This document shows, piece by piece, positions 18,824-29,914 of a stretch of 64,000 nt of DNA. The notes under the pieces were generated by a model, which was not told where the DNA came from, searched no databases, and worked only from the letters and a program-made list of their open reading frames with translations. Each line of letters begins with the position of its first letter. Positions within the stretch are counted from its first letter, which is position 1. Location: contig NZ_WTYM01000036.1 of the NCBI RefSeq assembly GCF_009827435.1, positions 124,001 through 188,000 on the forward strand, written 5' to 3'. The translations under genes and the position numbers were made by a program. Origin of the DNA: Croceibacterium salegens. Its GTDB lineage: Bacteria; Pseudomonadota; Alphaproteobacteria; Sphingomonadales; Sphingomonadaceae.

Positions 18824-19291
18824 ATGAACAGGATGGTCATCGGCGCGCTGGGCGTGCTGGTGCTCTTTGCGATTGCCCTGGTCTAGTCGCAGGGTCGCGC
18901 GGAGGTCGAGCGCGGCGCACCGCCGCCGTCGCCTGAATCGCTTGCCACGCCGACCGGGCTGCCCAGCGCCGACATCGCCGGGCTCGAAGGTCCCGCGCCG
19001 CCCGAGGCGAGCGAACTGACCCGCGAGGAACAGCGCTTCTATCGCTACGACAGCAACCGCGACCACGTCATCACCCGCAACGAGATGATGGCGACCCGTA
19101 CCGACGGCTTCCGCGCGCTAGACGTTGACGGGAACAACCTGCCGACCTTCGAGGAATGGGCCGTCACCACCTCGGATCGCTTTGCGGAGATGGACGGCAA
19201 TGGCGACAGCAAGCTGACCCCGGCCGAGTTCGCCACGAGCGCGCCCAAGCCCAAGCCGCGCTCGGCGAATACCTGCGCGTGCACGTCGTGA
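18824..19291 (+). pseudogene. EF-hand calcium-binding protein gene interrupted by an in-frame TAG
   Basis: ATG 18824 opens an N-terminal hydrophobic anchor (MVIGALGVLVLFAIALV) that is cut at codon 21 by TAG (18884-18886). The same frame continues without another stop to 19291, giving 155 codons in all. After the stop come a Pro-rich linker and three EF-hand loops: YDSNRDHVITRNE, DVDGNNLPTFEE and DGNGDSKLTPAE. A single G-to-A or C-to-T change (from TGG or CAG) would explain the TAG. Without it the product would be a membrane-anchored periplasmic Ca-binding protein. An internal ATG (19085) could give only the last two EF-hands. A sequencing error is the alternative. Confidence 0.78.
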
Positions 19292-19298
19292 GGTCCGC

Positions 19299-20666
19299 CT
19301 AGGCGGGTACGCGGTCCAGTGCCGCCAGCCAGGCGCCGAAGTCGGCCTTGGCGCGTCCGGTGTAGGCTTCCTTGCGCTGCTTCTTGCCGATGTCATGAAG
19401 CGGCGGGAACAGGCCGAAGTTGACGTTCATCGGCTGGTAGCTCTCCGCCTCGGCATCGCCGGTGATATGCGCCAGAAGCGCGCCCATCGCCGAGGTAGCG
19501 GGCGGGGCGGTCCACTCCGCGCCGGTCACCTCGTGCGCCGCCATCATGCCGGCGAGCAGGCCCACCGCCGCGCTTTCCACATAGCCTTCGCAGCCGGTGA
19601 TCTGCCCGGCGAAGCGGATGTGCGGGGCCTCGCGCAGCCGCAGCTGCCGGTCGAGCAGGGTCGGCGAATTGAGGAAGGTGTTGCGATGCAGCCCGCCGAG
19701 CCGGGCGAACTCGGCGTTCTCCAGGCCCGGGATGGTGCGGAACAGGCGGACTTGCTCGGCGTGCTTCAGCTTGGTCTGGAAGCCGACCATGTTCCACAGA
19801 GTGCCGAGCTTGTTGTCCTGCCGCAGCTGCACCACGGCATAGGGCCAGCGGCCCTGCGGGAATTCGGGGGTCGTGTCGTGCGGGTTGTCGAGCCCCACCG
19901 GCTTCATCGGCCCGAAGCGCAAGGTATCGACCCCGCGCTCCGCCATGACCTCGATCGGCATGCAACCGTCGAAATAGGGGGTGTTCGCCTCCCATTCCTT
20001 GAAGCTGCCCTTTTCGCCGTCGAGCAGGCCCTGGTGGAAAGCGAGGTACTGCTCCCTGGTCATCGGGCAGTTGATGTAGTCCCTGCCGTCGCCGCCTGAC
20101 GGATCGACCTTGTTCCACCGCGACTGCATCCAGCAAACCTCCATGTCGATGCTGTCGAAATGGACGATCGGAGCGATGGCGTCGAAGAAGGCGAGGCGGT
20201 CCTGCCCGGTGGCGGCGACGATGCTTTCCGCCAGCGCCGCCGCTGTCAGCGGGCCGGTGGCGACGATGGTCGGTCCGGAAGCGGGCAGGGCATCGATCCT
20301 CTCGCGCACCACCTCGACGTTCGGGTGCTGGTCGAGCGCCTTCTCGACCTCGGCCGAAAACGCCTCGCGATCGACAGCCATGGCCGATCCGGCAGGCACT
20401 CGCGCGATCTCTCCGGCCCGCATGATCAGCGAATCGAGCTGCCGCATCTCATGGTGCAGCAAGCCGACGGCGTTCTTTTCGTCGTCATCGGAACGGAACG
20501 AGTTGGAGCAGACCAGTTCGGCCAGCCCGCTGCCCTGGTGCGCCGGTGTCATGTCGCCGCCCCCGCGCATTTCCGAAAGGCGCACGCGCACGCCGCGCCG
20601 GGCGAGTTGCCAGGCCGCTTCGCTGCCGGCTAGGCCACCGCCGATGATGTGGACATCGTAAGACAT
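19299..20666 (-). CDS. trmFO: Methylenetetrahydrofolate--tRNA (uracil-5-)-methyltransferase TrmFO
   Basis: 455 residues. FAD-binding N-terminus [20 protein letters not shown], then [35 protein letters not shown] and the C-terminal [11 protein letters not shown], all typical of TrmFO (GidA-related). The enzyme makes 5-methyluridine-54 in tRNA using methylene-tetrahydrofolate and FAD instead of SAM. ATG 20666 ([11 protein letters not shown]) was preferred to an earlier in-frame start because the Rossmann motif begins immediately after it. Divergent from the YhhN-like gene, sharing about 65 bp. Confidence 0.96.
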   Translation of the reverse strand: MSYDVHIIGGGLAGSEAAWQLARRGVRVRLSEMRGGGDMTPAHQGSGLAELVCSNSFRSDDDEKNAVGLLHHEMRQLDSLIMRAGEIARVPAGSAMAVDREAFSAEVEKALDQHPNVEVVRERIDALPASGPTIVATGPLTAAALAESIVAATGQDRLAFFDAIAPIVHFDSIDMEVCWMQSRWNKVDPSGGDGRDYINCPMTREQYLAFHQGLLDGEKGSFKEWEANTPYFDGCMPIEVMAERGVDTLRFGPMKPVGLDNPHDTTPEFPQGRWPYAVVQLRQDNKLGTLWNMVGFQTKLKHAEQVRLFRTIPGLENAEFARLGGLHRNTFLNSPTLLDRQLRLREAPHIRFAGQITGCEGYVESAAVGLLAGMMAAHEVTGAEWTAPPATSAMGALLAHITGDAEAESYQPMNVNFGLFPPLHDIGKKQRKEAYTGRAKADFGAWLAALDRVPA

Positions 20667-20731
20667 TGCTAAGGCGCCTAGTGCTTGTAGGCGTCCTGCA
20701 TCAAGCCCAAGCAAACCCGGAGGGTGGATTC

Positions 20732-21385
20732 GTGTCGAACATGGCGCTGAGCGAGAAACGGCCGATCCTGCTGGCCAGCATGGCCGCCGCGCTGGCGTTC
20801 TTCGTCCTGCGCCAATCGCCGCTGCCCGAGCTGTTCCTCGTCCCGCTCAAGGGCGCTGCCTGCGGCCTGCTGGCGCTCTACGCCTTCATGCGCCACCGCG
20901 GGCGCGACGCCTACCACCTCGGAGCGATCATGATCGTCGCCGCGTTCGGCGATATCGCGATGGAGGTCGACCGGGTCGCCGGGGCGCTGCTCTTCGCCGG
21001 GTACCAGCTTGGCGCCATCGCGCTCTACCTCAGGCACCCGCGCGAACATACCGCCACGACGCAGAAGATCGCCGCGGCGGCAATGCTCCTGCTCACCCCG
21101 GCGATCTGCTGGCTGTTTCCGTTCGACCGCAGCGAGGCCCTGCCGGCCGCGCTGTACGGCCTCACGGTGGGCGGCATGGCCGCCTGCGCCTGGCTCAGCG
21201 CGTTTTCACGCTACCGGGTCGGTGTCGGCGCGGTGATGTTCCTCGCTTCGGACTTGTTGATCATCGCCGGGATGGGGCCGCTGATGGGTCAGCAGTGGCA
21301 GACGTGGCTGATCTGGCCGCTCTACTATCTTGGCCAGTTCCTGATCTGCATCGGCGTCCTCGACCGGCTGCAGCGGCGGCTCTAG
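20732..21385 (+). CDS. YhhN family (lysoplasmalogenase-like) membrane protein
   Basis: 217 residues, mostly hydrophobic with about eight predicted membrane helices. The pattern [34 protein letters not shown] and [14 protein letters not shown] matches the YhhN/TMEM86 family, whose characterised members hydrolyse the vinyl-ether bond of lysoplasmalogens; bacterial roles are unclear. Start GTG 20732 has GGAGGG 7 bp upstream; the ATG three codons later is less well placed. Its stop codon overlaps that of the convergent MerR gene through CTAG. Confidence 0.8.
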   Translation: MSNMALSEKRPILLASMAAALAFFVLRQSPLPELFLVPLKGAACGLLALYAFMRHRGRDAYHLGAIMIVAAFGDIAMEVDRVAGALLFAGYQLGAIALYLRHPREHTATTQKIAAAAMLLLTPAICWLFPFDRSEALPAALYGLTVGGMAACAWLSAFSRYRVGVGAVMFLASDLLIIAGMGPLMGQQWQTWLIWPLYYLGQFLICIGVLDRLQRRL

Positions 21386-22158
21386 GCCGCTTCCAGCCGG
21401 GCTGCGTAGGCTTTCATCGCGGCCGACAGCCATTCGGCGAAACCTTCCCGCTCCCTTTCGAATGTCGCGCGAAAGTCCGCGTTTTCGAGATAGAGGACGG
21501 ATAGTCCGACATAGGCTTGGGGTGAGCACTCCCTGTTCCACATTGCCGCAATCCACGCGTGATGACGTTGGAGCAGGGGATCAATTGCGGGGTCTTCTGC
21601 TTCCGTCCCGGCCTTGAAGGCGTCTGCCAGGGCATGCGAAGCCGCCTTGCCCTCGGCCAGGCGGGCAGCAAGGACGTCCTTGTCGAGCGATGCGAGTCCG
21701 GCCTTGCTGGCCTCGATCCGCTTTCGCGTATCGCCGCCGAAGCGGTCTACCAGCCAGTTCTCGTATTCCGCCTGCTTGGCTTCGTCGAAGCCCGTGAACA
21801 TGTCCTTGTCGGTCATCGTCTCTTCTCCCTTGATGTCCGCGATGGTGCGGTCAATCGTGCGGAGGAGTTGGCGGGAGCGCTTCACTCGGTCGGCGAGCAT
21901 CGTGCGATGCTCGGCGAGGATGGCCAGTCGGTCGCGGCCGTCGGTCTCGATCAGGCGAGGGATATCCGCAAGCGGGACACCCAGTTCGCGGTAGAACAGG
22001 ATGTCCTGCAGGCGGAGGAGTTCCTCGCGGCCGTAGTAGCGATAGCGGTTCTCGCCAACGAAGGACGGCTTGAGCAGGCCGATCTCGTCATAGTGATGCA
22101 GCGTGCGCACCGACACGCCGGACAGGCGCGCAAGCTGCTTGACGGTGTAATTGGCCAT
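21382..22158 (-). CDS. MerR-family regulator with TipAS drug-binding domain
   Basis: 258 residues. N-terminal MerR winged helix (VKQLARLSGVSVRTLHHYDE, ENRYRYYGREELLRLQDILF), a coiled-coil linker (about 85-115), then a TipAS-like domain (residues ~125-258: EYENWLVDRFGG, HHAWIAAMWN, AYVGLSVLYLENADFR). TipAS-type regulators bind peptide antibiotics or other hydrophobic ligands and activate their own promoter. ATG 22158 has AAGGA upstream. The matching MerR-type promoter lies at 22190-22220. Confidence 0.92.
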   Translation of the reverse strand: MANYTVKQLARLSGVSVRTLHHYDEIGLLKPSFVGENRYRYYGREELLRLQDILFYRELGVPLADIPRLIETDGRDRLAILAEHRTMLADRVKRSRQLLRTIDRTIADIKGEETMTDKDMFTGFDEAKQAEYENWLVDRFGGDTRKRIEASKAGLASLDKDVLAARLAEGKAASHALADAFKAGTEAEDPAIDPLLQRHHAWIAAMWNRECSPQAYVGLSVLYLENADFRATFEREREGFAEWLSAAMKAYAARLEAA

Positions 22159-22189
22159 TTCTTCGTCGTCCTTCCTTCGCAAGGACGAC

Positions 22190-22220
22190 TCAATAGTCTC
22201 TCACGCCGCGTGAGGGTCAA
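22190..22220 (-). promoter_or_regulatory. MerR-type promoter with 19-bp spacer and operator dyad
   Basis: On the minus strand, TTGACC (-35, 22215-22220) is followed by a 19-bp spacer and TATTGA (-10, 22190-22195). The spacer holds a perfect 7-1-7 dyad (22200-22214, CTCACGCCGCGTGAG on the plus strand). An overlong 19-bp spacer with a central dyad is the hallmark of promoters bound and twisted by MerR proteins, here upstream of a merR-tipAS gene. The leader would be about 25 nt. Confidence 0.8.
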
Positions 22221-22229
22221 GCGCGGTTT

Positions 22230-22643
22230 TCAGGCCCAGCCGAGCTGCGCCAGCGAATAGCCGTCGTTCCATATCTTGGTCATGCGGGCGATCTTTCCGC
22301 CTTCGAAGTGCATGACGTAGCAATAATCGGCGACGAGCGACTTGCCCGTCGGTGGGACGGGGCCGCCTTCGCCCGAATGGGTCGCATGGAACACTGCCGC
22401 ACCGCAGACCGTTCCGCGATCCTCGTCGGCCGCGAAGCAGGTGAGTTCGTAGCGCGCATCGGGCATCGGGCCGAGCAGGCCCTTCATCCATTCGGCATAG
22501 CCTTCTAGCGTCGTCACGTCGGCAAGCGCGCCGGTCTGTGCGGCGAAACCGGCGCCTTCGTGGCACCATTGCTTGCACACGTCCCAACCCTTGCCGGTTT
22601 CGCAAGCGTCGAAGAATTCGAAAGCGGTTTCCTTGATTCCCAT
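22230..22643 (-). CDS. SnoaL-like / NTF2-fold protein
   Basis: 137 residues with the cone-shaped NTF2/SnoaL pattern: an N-terminal helix (TAFEFFDACETGKGWDVCKQ), an aromatic pocket strand, and a C-terminal GGKIARMTKIWNDGYSL typical of ester-cyclase-like members. The substrate is unknown. The ribosome site AAGGGGGG just before the ATG can pair with CCCCTT upstream in the leader, so translation may be damped by a small hairpin. It lies between gyrA and the MerR gene, all on the minus strand. Confidence 0.75.
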   Translation of the reverse strand: MGIKETAFEFFDACETGKGWDVCKQWCHEGAGFAAQTGALADVTTLEGYAEWMKGLLGPMPDARYELTCFAADEDRGTVCGAAVFHATHSGEGGPVPPTGKSLVADYCYVMHFEGGKIARMTKIWNDGYSLAQLGWA

Positions 22644-22714
22644 CTGATCCCCCCTTGATCGATAGAAGGGGAGGTTAACCGGCGAATCGGGAATTGCGAA
22701 CCCTTTTCAGCGAG

Positions 22715-25501
<2,787 letters not shown>

Positions 25502-25792
25502 CTGCGAAAAATGCCTGTTCTGTTGTCGGATTTGGCTCGGCGCGGACCCTACGGGAAGGGGCAGGTCTTAGCCAGCTTAGGGTCCCTCAGATGGGCATCG
25601 AACGACGCTTTTTCCACACTTGCCGCTCAATTCCCACGGACCGCCGGATTGCGCCGCAAAAACGGCCCATTCAATCGCTATTCACCCCGGGAAAACGATA
25701 ACCGGTTTGCAAAACGCCGCGTCCCCCGGCAGAGGCAGGCGCGCGTATAGTTATGGCCGCAAGGCAACAGTTTCCGACAGGAGAGAATACCG

Positions 25793-27079
25793 ATGCTTCG
25801 CAAGTCCACTCATGCCCCCAGCCGACGGTTCGGCTCGCCGCTGGCGCTGGCGCTCGCGCTCGCCGCGGGCGGCGTGCTCGGCAGCGCTGCAATGACGGCG
25901 CCGGCCTTCGCCAAGGAGAAGGTGGCCAAGGAGAACCAGAACTCCAAGGCCTTCGCCGATGCCTACGAACCCTATGCCGCTATCGTCAACGCGGAAGCGG
26001 GCGATTTCGCTGCCGCCAAGGCGATGGTCCCATCGGTCACCGCGACGATCGAGAACGACCAGGACCGTTACGTGATGGGCCAGTCGCTCATTTCGCTGGG
26101 TGGCAAGTTGCAGGACACGGGCGTTCAGAAGCAGGGCCTGGAACTGTCCCTCGCCAGCGGCAAGACGCCGCCCGAGCAGGTGGGCGTCTTCAACTACTAC
26201 CTCGCCCGCTTCGCCGCCGGCGAAAAGAACTGGCCCGCGGCGCGCCAGTATTACCAGGCCTCCGCCGATGCCGGTTACACCGAAGGCCTGCCCGACGTCC
26301 TGATTGCCGACACCTACTTCAACAACAACGAGACGGCGCAGGGGCTGACCTATCTTTCCGGCCTGCTCGACAAGCGCGCCGCCGCCGGACTGCCGGTCGA
26401 CGACCAGTGGATCATGCGCGGGCTGAAGGTCGCGCTCGACGCCAAGCAGACCGATGCGGTTCTCGAATATTCCAAGCGTCTGGTCTCCAACAACGGTACA
26501 GAGAAGAACTGGCAGATTGCGTTGCAGACGGTCCAACGGGTCGGCGGTCTCGACACGCAGGCGTCGCTCGACCTGCTGCGCCTGATGCGCGCAACCAGCT
26601 CGATGAAGGAATCCTACGAGTACAAGGAATACGTCAGGACGGCGGCAGAAAGCGGCCTGCCGGCGGAAGTCGTGTCGGTTCTCCATGAAGGACAGCAGGC
26701 GGGCGTGTTCCAGGCCAACGAACCGTTCTACACGGACAACCTGGCCGACGCCGAGCCGCGCGCCGCCGGGGACCGCAAGGACGTTCCCGCGTCCGTAGAC
26801 GAGGCCCGCTCGTCGGCGACCGGCAAGATCGCCCTCGGCAACGCCAACGCGTTCCTGTCGTTCGGCGATTACGCTCAGGCCGAAGACATGTTCAAGACTG
26901 CGCTCGACAAGGGCGTCAACGACCGCCAGCAGGCCTTGCTGCGCCTCGGCATGTCACAGGTCATGCAGGGCAAGTACGACGAAGGCACTGCCACGCTCGG
27001 CCAGGTGGCCGGCGGCAACCAGGCCGTCGCGCAGATGTGGATCGCCTATGCCGGGTCCAAGAAGTCGACCGGCGCCTGA
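25793..27079 (+). CDS. Secreted TPR-like repeat protein
   Basis: 428 residues. Signal peptide (about 1-40, LALALALAAGGVLGSAAM ... APAFA-KEK) followed by helical repeats of TPR/SEL1 type (FNYYLARFAAGEKNWPAARQ, YYQASADAGYTEGLPDVLIA, FLSFGDYAQAEDMFKTALDK, ALLRLGMSQVMQGKYDEGTA). It is probably a periplasmic scaffold or assembly protein; the partner is unknown. GGAGAGA precedes the ATG. The gene ends in a strong terminator at 27103. The ~290-bp gap to gyrA holds the divergent promoters, but no boxes could be fixed. Confidence 0.85.
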   Translation: MLRKSTHAPSRRFGSPLALALALAAGGVLGSAAMTAPAFAKEKVAKENQNSKAFADAYEPYAAIVNAEAGDFAAAKAMVPSVTATIENDQDRYVMGQSLISLGGKLQDTGVQKQGLELSLASGKTPPEQVGVFNYYLARFAAGEKNWPAARQYYQASADAGYTEGLPDVLIADTYFNNNETAQGLTYLSGLLDKRAAAGLPVDDQWIMRGLKVALDAKQTDAVLEYSKRLVSNNGTEKNWQIALQTVQRVGGLDTQASLDLLRLMRATSSMKESYEYKEYVRTAAESGLPAEVVSVLHEGQQAGVFQANEPFYTDNLADAEPRAAGDRKDVPASVDEARSSATGKIALGNANAFLSFGDYAQAEDMFKTALDKGVNDRQQALLRLGMSQVMQGKYDEGTATLGQVAGGNQAVAQMWIAYAGSKKSTGA

Positions 27080-27102
27080 TTCAGGCGTTCGGTGAATTGT
27101 TT

Positions 27103-27135
27103 ACGGCGCGGGGACTTCGGTTCCCGCGCCGTTTT
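27103..27135 (+). terminator. Rho-independent terminator of the TPR-protein gene
   Basis: A 10-bp GC-rich stem (ACGGCGCGGG / CCCGCGCCGT) with the loop around CTTCGG is followed by TTTT, 23 bp after the stop codon. It separates the gene from the convergent ychF. Confidence 0.9.
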
Positions 27136-27139
27136 CGTG

Positions 27140-28243
27140 TCAGACGTTGAACTTGAACAGCATCACGTCGCCGTCCTGGACGAGGTATTCCTTGCCCTCC
27201 TGGCGCAATTTGCCGGCCTCGCGTGCGGCGGTTTCACCGCCCAGCGAGACGTAGTCGTCGAAGGCGATGGTCTCGGCGCGGATGAAGCCGCGTTCGAAGT
27301 CGGTGTGGATCTCGCCCGCCGCCTGCGGCGCCTTGGCGCCCGAGGGGAAGGTCCAGGCGCGCGCTTCCTTTGGGCCGGCGGTGAAGAAGGTCTTGAGGCC
27401 GAGCAGCTTGTAGCCCGCCTTGATGACCCGGCTCAGGCCGCTCTCGGTCAGGCCGAGCGATTCGAGGTATTCGGCCCGCTCTTCCATCGGCATGGCGACC
27501 AGTTCGCTCTCGATCGCGGCGGAAACGACGACCGCTTCGGCACCTTCCGCCCTGGCTTTCTCGAACACCTTCGCGGATAGCTCGTTGCCATTCGCCGCGT
27601 CTTCCTCGGCGACGTTGCAGACGTAGAGCACCGGCTTGGCGGTGAGCAACTGGGCCTGCTGGAATACCCGCTCTTCCTCGATGTCCTTCGGCTCGGTCAG
27701 CCGCGCCGGCTTGCCCTCGCGCAGCAGCTCGAGCGCCTGGCCGAGCACGCTGACCATCAGCTTGGCTTCCTTGTCGTTGCCCGAAGTGGCGCGCTTCTGC
27801 GCCGCCGGGACACGCTTTTCGAGGCTCTCGAGGTCGGACAGCATCAGCTCGGTTTCGACCACTTCGGCGTCGGCGATCGGGTCGACCTTGTTGGCGACGT
27901 GCTGGATGTCGTCGTCCTCGAAGCAGCGAAGCACGTGGACGATCGCATCGACCTCGCGGATGTTGCCGAGGAACTGGTTGCCGAGCCCTTCGCCCTTGCT
28001 CGCGCCCTTCACCAGTCCGGCGATGTCGACGAAGGCGAGTTGCGTCGGTACGATCTTGGCGCTCTTGGCGATGGCGGCGATCTTGTCGAGCCGCTCGTCG
28101 GGCACCGAGACCTGGCCGACGTTCGGCTCGATCGTGCAGAACGGATAGTTCGCCGCCTGCGCCGCCTGCGTCTCGGTCAGTGCATTGAACAGCGTGGACT
28201 TGCCGACATTGGGCAGGCCGACGATTCCGCAACGGAAACCCAT
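27140..28243 (-). CDS. ychF: Redox-regulated ATPase/GTPase YchF
   Basis: 367 residues. P-loop GIVGLPNVGKSTLFNALT at the N-terminus, switch region DIAGLVKGASKGEGLGNQFL, a central coiled coil, and the C-terminal TGS domain (FFTAGPKEARAWTFPSGAKA ... DYVSLGGETAAREAGKLRQE). YchF is the universally conserved Obg-family protein that prefers ATP and associates with ribosomes. It usually follows rplY-pth; here it is separated from pth by a block of extra genes (28307-30490). Confidence 0.97.
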   Translation of the reverse strand: MGFRCGIVGLPNVGKSTLFNALTETQAAQAANYPFCTIEPNVGQVSVPDERLDKIAAIAKSAKIVPTQLAFVDIAGLVKGASKGEGLGNQFLGNIREVDAIVHVLRCFEDDDIQHVANKVDPIADAEVVETELMLSDLESLEKRVPAAQKRATSGNDKEAKLMVSVLGQALELLREGKPARLTEPKDIEEERVFQQAQLLTAKPVLYVCNVAEEDAANGNELSAKVFEKARAEGAEAVVVSAAIESELVAMPMEERAEYLESLGLTESGLSRVIKAGYKLLGLKTFFTAGPKEARAWTFPSGAKAPQAAGEIHTDFERGFIRAETIAFDDYVSLGGETAAREAGKLRQEGKEYLVQDGDVMLFKFNV

Positions 28244-28306
28244 GAATGACTCCGGATGTGAGGTGTGGCGCGGCCCTTAGCGGGCGAAGGCGCCAATTGC
28301 CAGCGA

Positions 28307-28813
28307 TCAGGCAGGTAGAATCCTCGCCAGCCACTCCTTCGCTTCGCGTGGGCTTTTCAGTCGCACGACCTTGTCGGCAAAGGGAGCGATCCGTTCCTCG
28401 ATCCTGGGACGGGAGTGCGCGTTCCAGCGCATGACGTACCACAGGAACAAGGGATCGAGCCGCTCGGGGCAACCCTCGGTCATTTCGGGCCGGGTGCGGC
28501 CAAGGTACTGCCGGAAGCGCTTGAGAATGCGCGCCAGGCAAAGCCGGATCGGAAAGTCGAGGTAGACCACGGTGTCGGCATAGGGCAGCCGGTCGACCAT
28601 CGTGCTGCCGTAGTTGCCTTCGATGAGCCAGCGATCCTGCCTGACGATAGGGCGGAGGATTTCGCGCAGTTCATCGTTGCCGCGATCGACCCATCCGGGC
28701 TTCCACGCCAGCTTGTCCATGTGGAACAGCGGCAGCCTGGTCCGCTCGGCCAGCGCAAATGCGAGAGTCGACTTGCCGGCGCCGCAGGGGCCGATGATCA
28801 TCACGCGTTCCAT
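28307..28813 (-). CDS. P-loop NTPase, adenylate-kinase / topology-modulation (FlaR-like) family
   Basis: 168 residues. Walker A GPCGAGKSTLA at residues 8-18, then LFHMDKLAWKPGW and WLIEGNYGSTMVDRL, which mark the small-kinase subgroup often called topology modulation protein. A charged C-terminal half (RFRQYLGRTRPEM, RIEERIAPF) would form the lid. Nucleotide or small-molecule phosphorylation is likely, but the substrate is unknown. It starts 78 bp after the GNAT gene on the same strand; the spacer contains a long hairpin (28825-28873). Confidence 0.82.
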   Translation of the reverse strand: MERVMIIGPCGAGKSTLAFALAERTRLPLFHMDKLAWKPGWVDRGNDELREILRPIVRQDRWLIEGNYGSTMVDRLPYADTVVYLDFPIRLCLARILKRFRQYLGRTRPEMTEGCPERLDPLFLWYVMRWNAHSRPRIEERIAPFADKVVRLKSPREAKEWLARILPA

Positions 28814-28824
28814 GCCGCCTCATT

Positions 28825-28873
28825 GCCACTGGTGGGGCGCCACGTCGCTCACCTGGTTGGCTGCGCCCCGTGG
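28825..28873. other. Long inverted repeat in the GNAT-kinase spacer
   Basis: Outer arms GCCAC / GTGGC and inner arms GGGGCGC / GCGCCCC enclose a ~22-base loop, giving a bulged 12-bp stem on either strand. There is no following T-run, so it is not a classical terminator. Inside it lies GCGCCACGTCGCTCA (28837-28851), identical to 15 bases at the 3' end of pth (30517-30531) and of the pth remnant (29754-29768). Confidence 0.6.
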
Positions 28874-28891
28874 CAGGCTGCTGTTACCAAC

Positions 28892-29308
28892 CTAAGCGTC
28901 CCTTTTTGCGATGCACCGGGCGAAGACGCGCACCGGCTGCGCTTCCCAGCCGAGTTTCTCGTAGACCGCTGCATCGGGATTGCCGTCGCGCACCATCAGC
29001 TCGACCTTCGGGCAGCCGAGCGCCGCGAGCCATACCTCGCAAGCCGTGAGCAACTGCCGGGCAAGACCCTGCTGCCGGTGCTCAGGTGCGACGGCCAGAT
29101 AGTACACCCAGCCACGGTGCCCGTCGTACCCGGTCATCGCGCTGGCGACGATCAGGCCGTCCACTTCGACCACGAACACGGTGCTGCCGTCGAATCCGAG
29201 CGCACGGGTGAAGTCGGCGACGGGGTCGTTCCACGGCCGCGTCAGTCCGCACACTTCCCACAACGCGGTCACTGCCGACTGGTCGGCAGCAGTAGCTTCC
29301 CGGATCAT
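28892..29308 (-). CDS. GNAT family N-acetyltransferase (YpeA-like)
   Basis: 138 residues, full length for this subgroup. Acetyl-CoA-binding motif A is visible as YLAVAPEHRQQGLARQLL, with preceding strand VVEVDGLIVASAMTGYDGHRG and following ELMVRDGNPDAAVYEKLGW. The acceptor substrate is unknown. After its TAG the frame stays open for 23 more codons, ending seven bases before the kinase ATG. As the protein is already full length, this extension is probably fortuitous or a fusion remnant. It lies 10 bp downstream of the lipoprotein gene, so co-transcription is likely. Confidence 0.88.
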   Translation of the reverse strand: MIREATAADQSAVTALWEVCGLTRPWNDPVADFTRALGFDGSTVFVVEVDGLIVASAMTGYDGHRGWVYYLAVAPEHRQQGLARQLLTACEVWLAALGCPKVELMVRDGNPDAAVYEKLGWEAQPVRVFARCIAKRDA

Positions 29309-29318
29309 CGGATCGGAC

Positions 29319-29693
29319 TCAGGCAGCCTGCGGGCACTTGTCGAGCATGACCGAGGGTAGCTTGCGCCCGCTCGTCCCGGTCAGGTCGAAGCGGATCTCG
29401 ATGCCCTTTGCGGTCACCATCTTGTACGTCGCATCGCGGCAGGCAAATCGCCGCACGGAATCGGCCGTCACCTTGTCGGCATCGGGGCTTTCGATTTCGA
29501 GCATGTTGACCACATTGAGGATCAGCAGGTTCCCGTCCGATGATGCAGTGGTGATGATCGCGCCGGCGCCGAGGTCGTCGGGCAGCATCGCGTTGATTGC
29601 CGTCGCCGAGGATTCCGCCGATTCCCCCGGCACGTTCGGGCCGCAAGCGGCAAGCGCCAACGGTGCGAGAAGGATCATCCTGGTTATCGCCAC
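29319..29693 (-). CDS. Small lipoprotein of unknown function
   Basis: 124 residues. N-terminal lipobox LLAPLALAACG places the lipidated Cys at residue 18. The mature part is mixed alpha/beta with two Cys (RRFACRD, LDKCPQ) that may pair in the periplasm. No domain was recognised. It is the first gene of a minus-strand run (lipoprotein, GNAT, kinase) inserted between pth and ychF. Confidence 0.75.
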   Translation of the reverse strand: MAITRMILLAPLALAACGPNVPGESAESSATAINAMLPDDLGAGAIITTASSDGNLLILNVVNMLEIESPDADKVTADSVRRFACRDATYKMVTAKGIEIRFDLTGTSGRKLPSVMLDKCPQAA

Positions 29694-29736
29694 GTGCAGT
29701 CTCCCCTGAATTGCCCCATCGAAATACCCGGCGGAG

Positions 29737-29825
29737 CTAGGCCTGCTGCCGCAGCGCCACGTCGCTCATGAAACGCACGTCACCGCCTTTGGCAAGTCCT
29801 TCCACCTCGGAACTTGCCGCTGCAT
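29737..29825 (-). pseudogene. Decayed fragment of a second pth 3' end
   Basis: On the minus strand the frame ending at the TAG at 29737 reads ASSEVEGLAKGGDVRFMSDV then ALRQQA, aligning with the C-terminus of intact Pth (VSSEAAWLAKGDDARFMSDV then ALRQQS, stop at 30500). The DNA is clearly homologous (for example GCGCCACGTCGCTCATGAA is identical) but carries many substitutions, so it is not a fresh duplication. The rest of the gene is missing. It lies just upstream of the cytochrome c promoter, in the same orientation as pth. Confidence 0.8.
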
Positions 29826-29834
29826 GTGGTAGAT

Positions 29835-29875
29835 TTGACTGGCATCAAGGTCGTGCGCTGGCCGGCAATTATGAT
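29835..29875 (+). promoter_or_regulatory. FNR/FixK-type (anaerobox) class II promoter of the cytochrome c gene
   Basis: TTGACTGGCATCAA at 29835-29848 matches the FNR/FixK half-site pair TTGAY-N4-RTCAA. A -10 element TATGAT lies at 29870-29875, which puts the expected transcription start near 29883. The box would then be centred at about -41.5, the spacing of class II FNR-activated promoters. This predicts oxygen-limited induction of the cytochrome at 29915. Confidence 0.75.
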
Positions 29876-29914
29876 GACTTCGGACAAGTGCCGATTTCCG
29901 TCGTGGAGGTGCAC

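Noticed and set aside
29768-29914. N-terminal extension of the cytochrome c protein
   Set aside because: The extension reads through the pth remnant and the FNR box. ATG 29915 has GGAGG and begins a clear lipoprotein signal.
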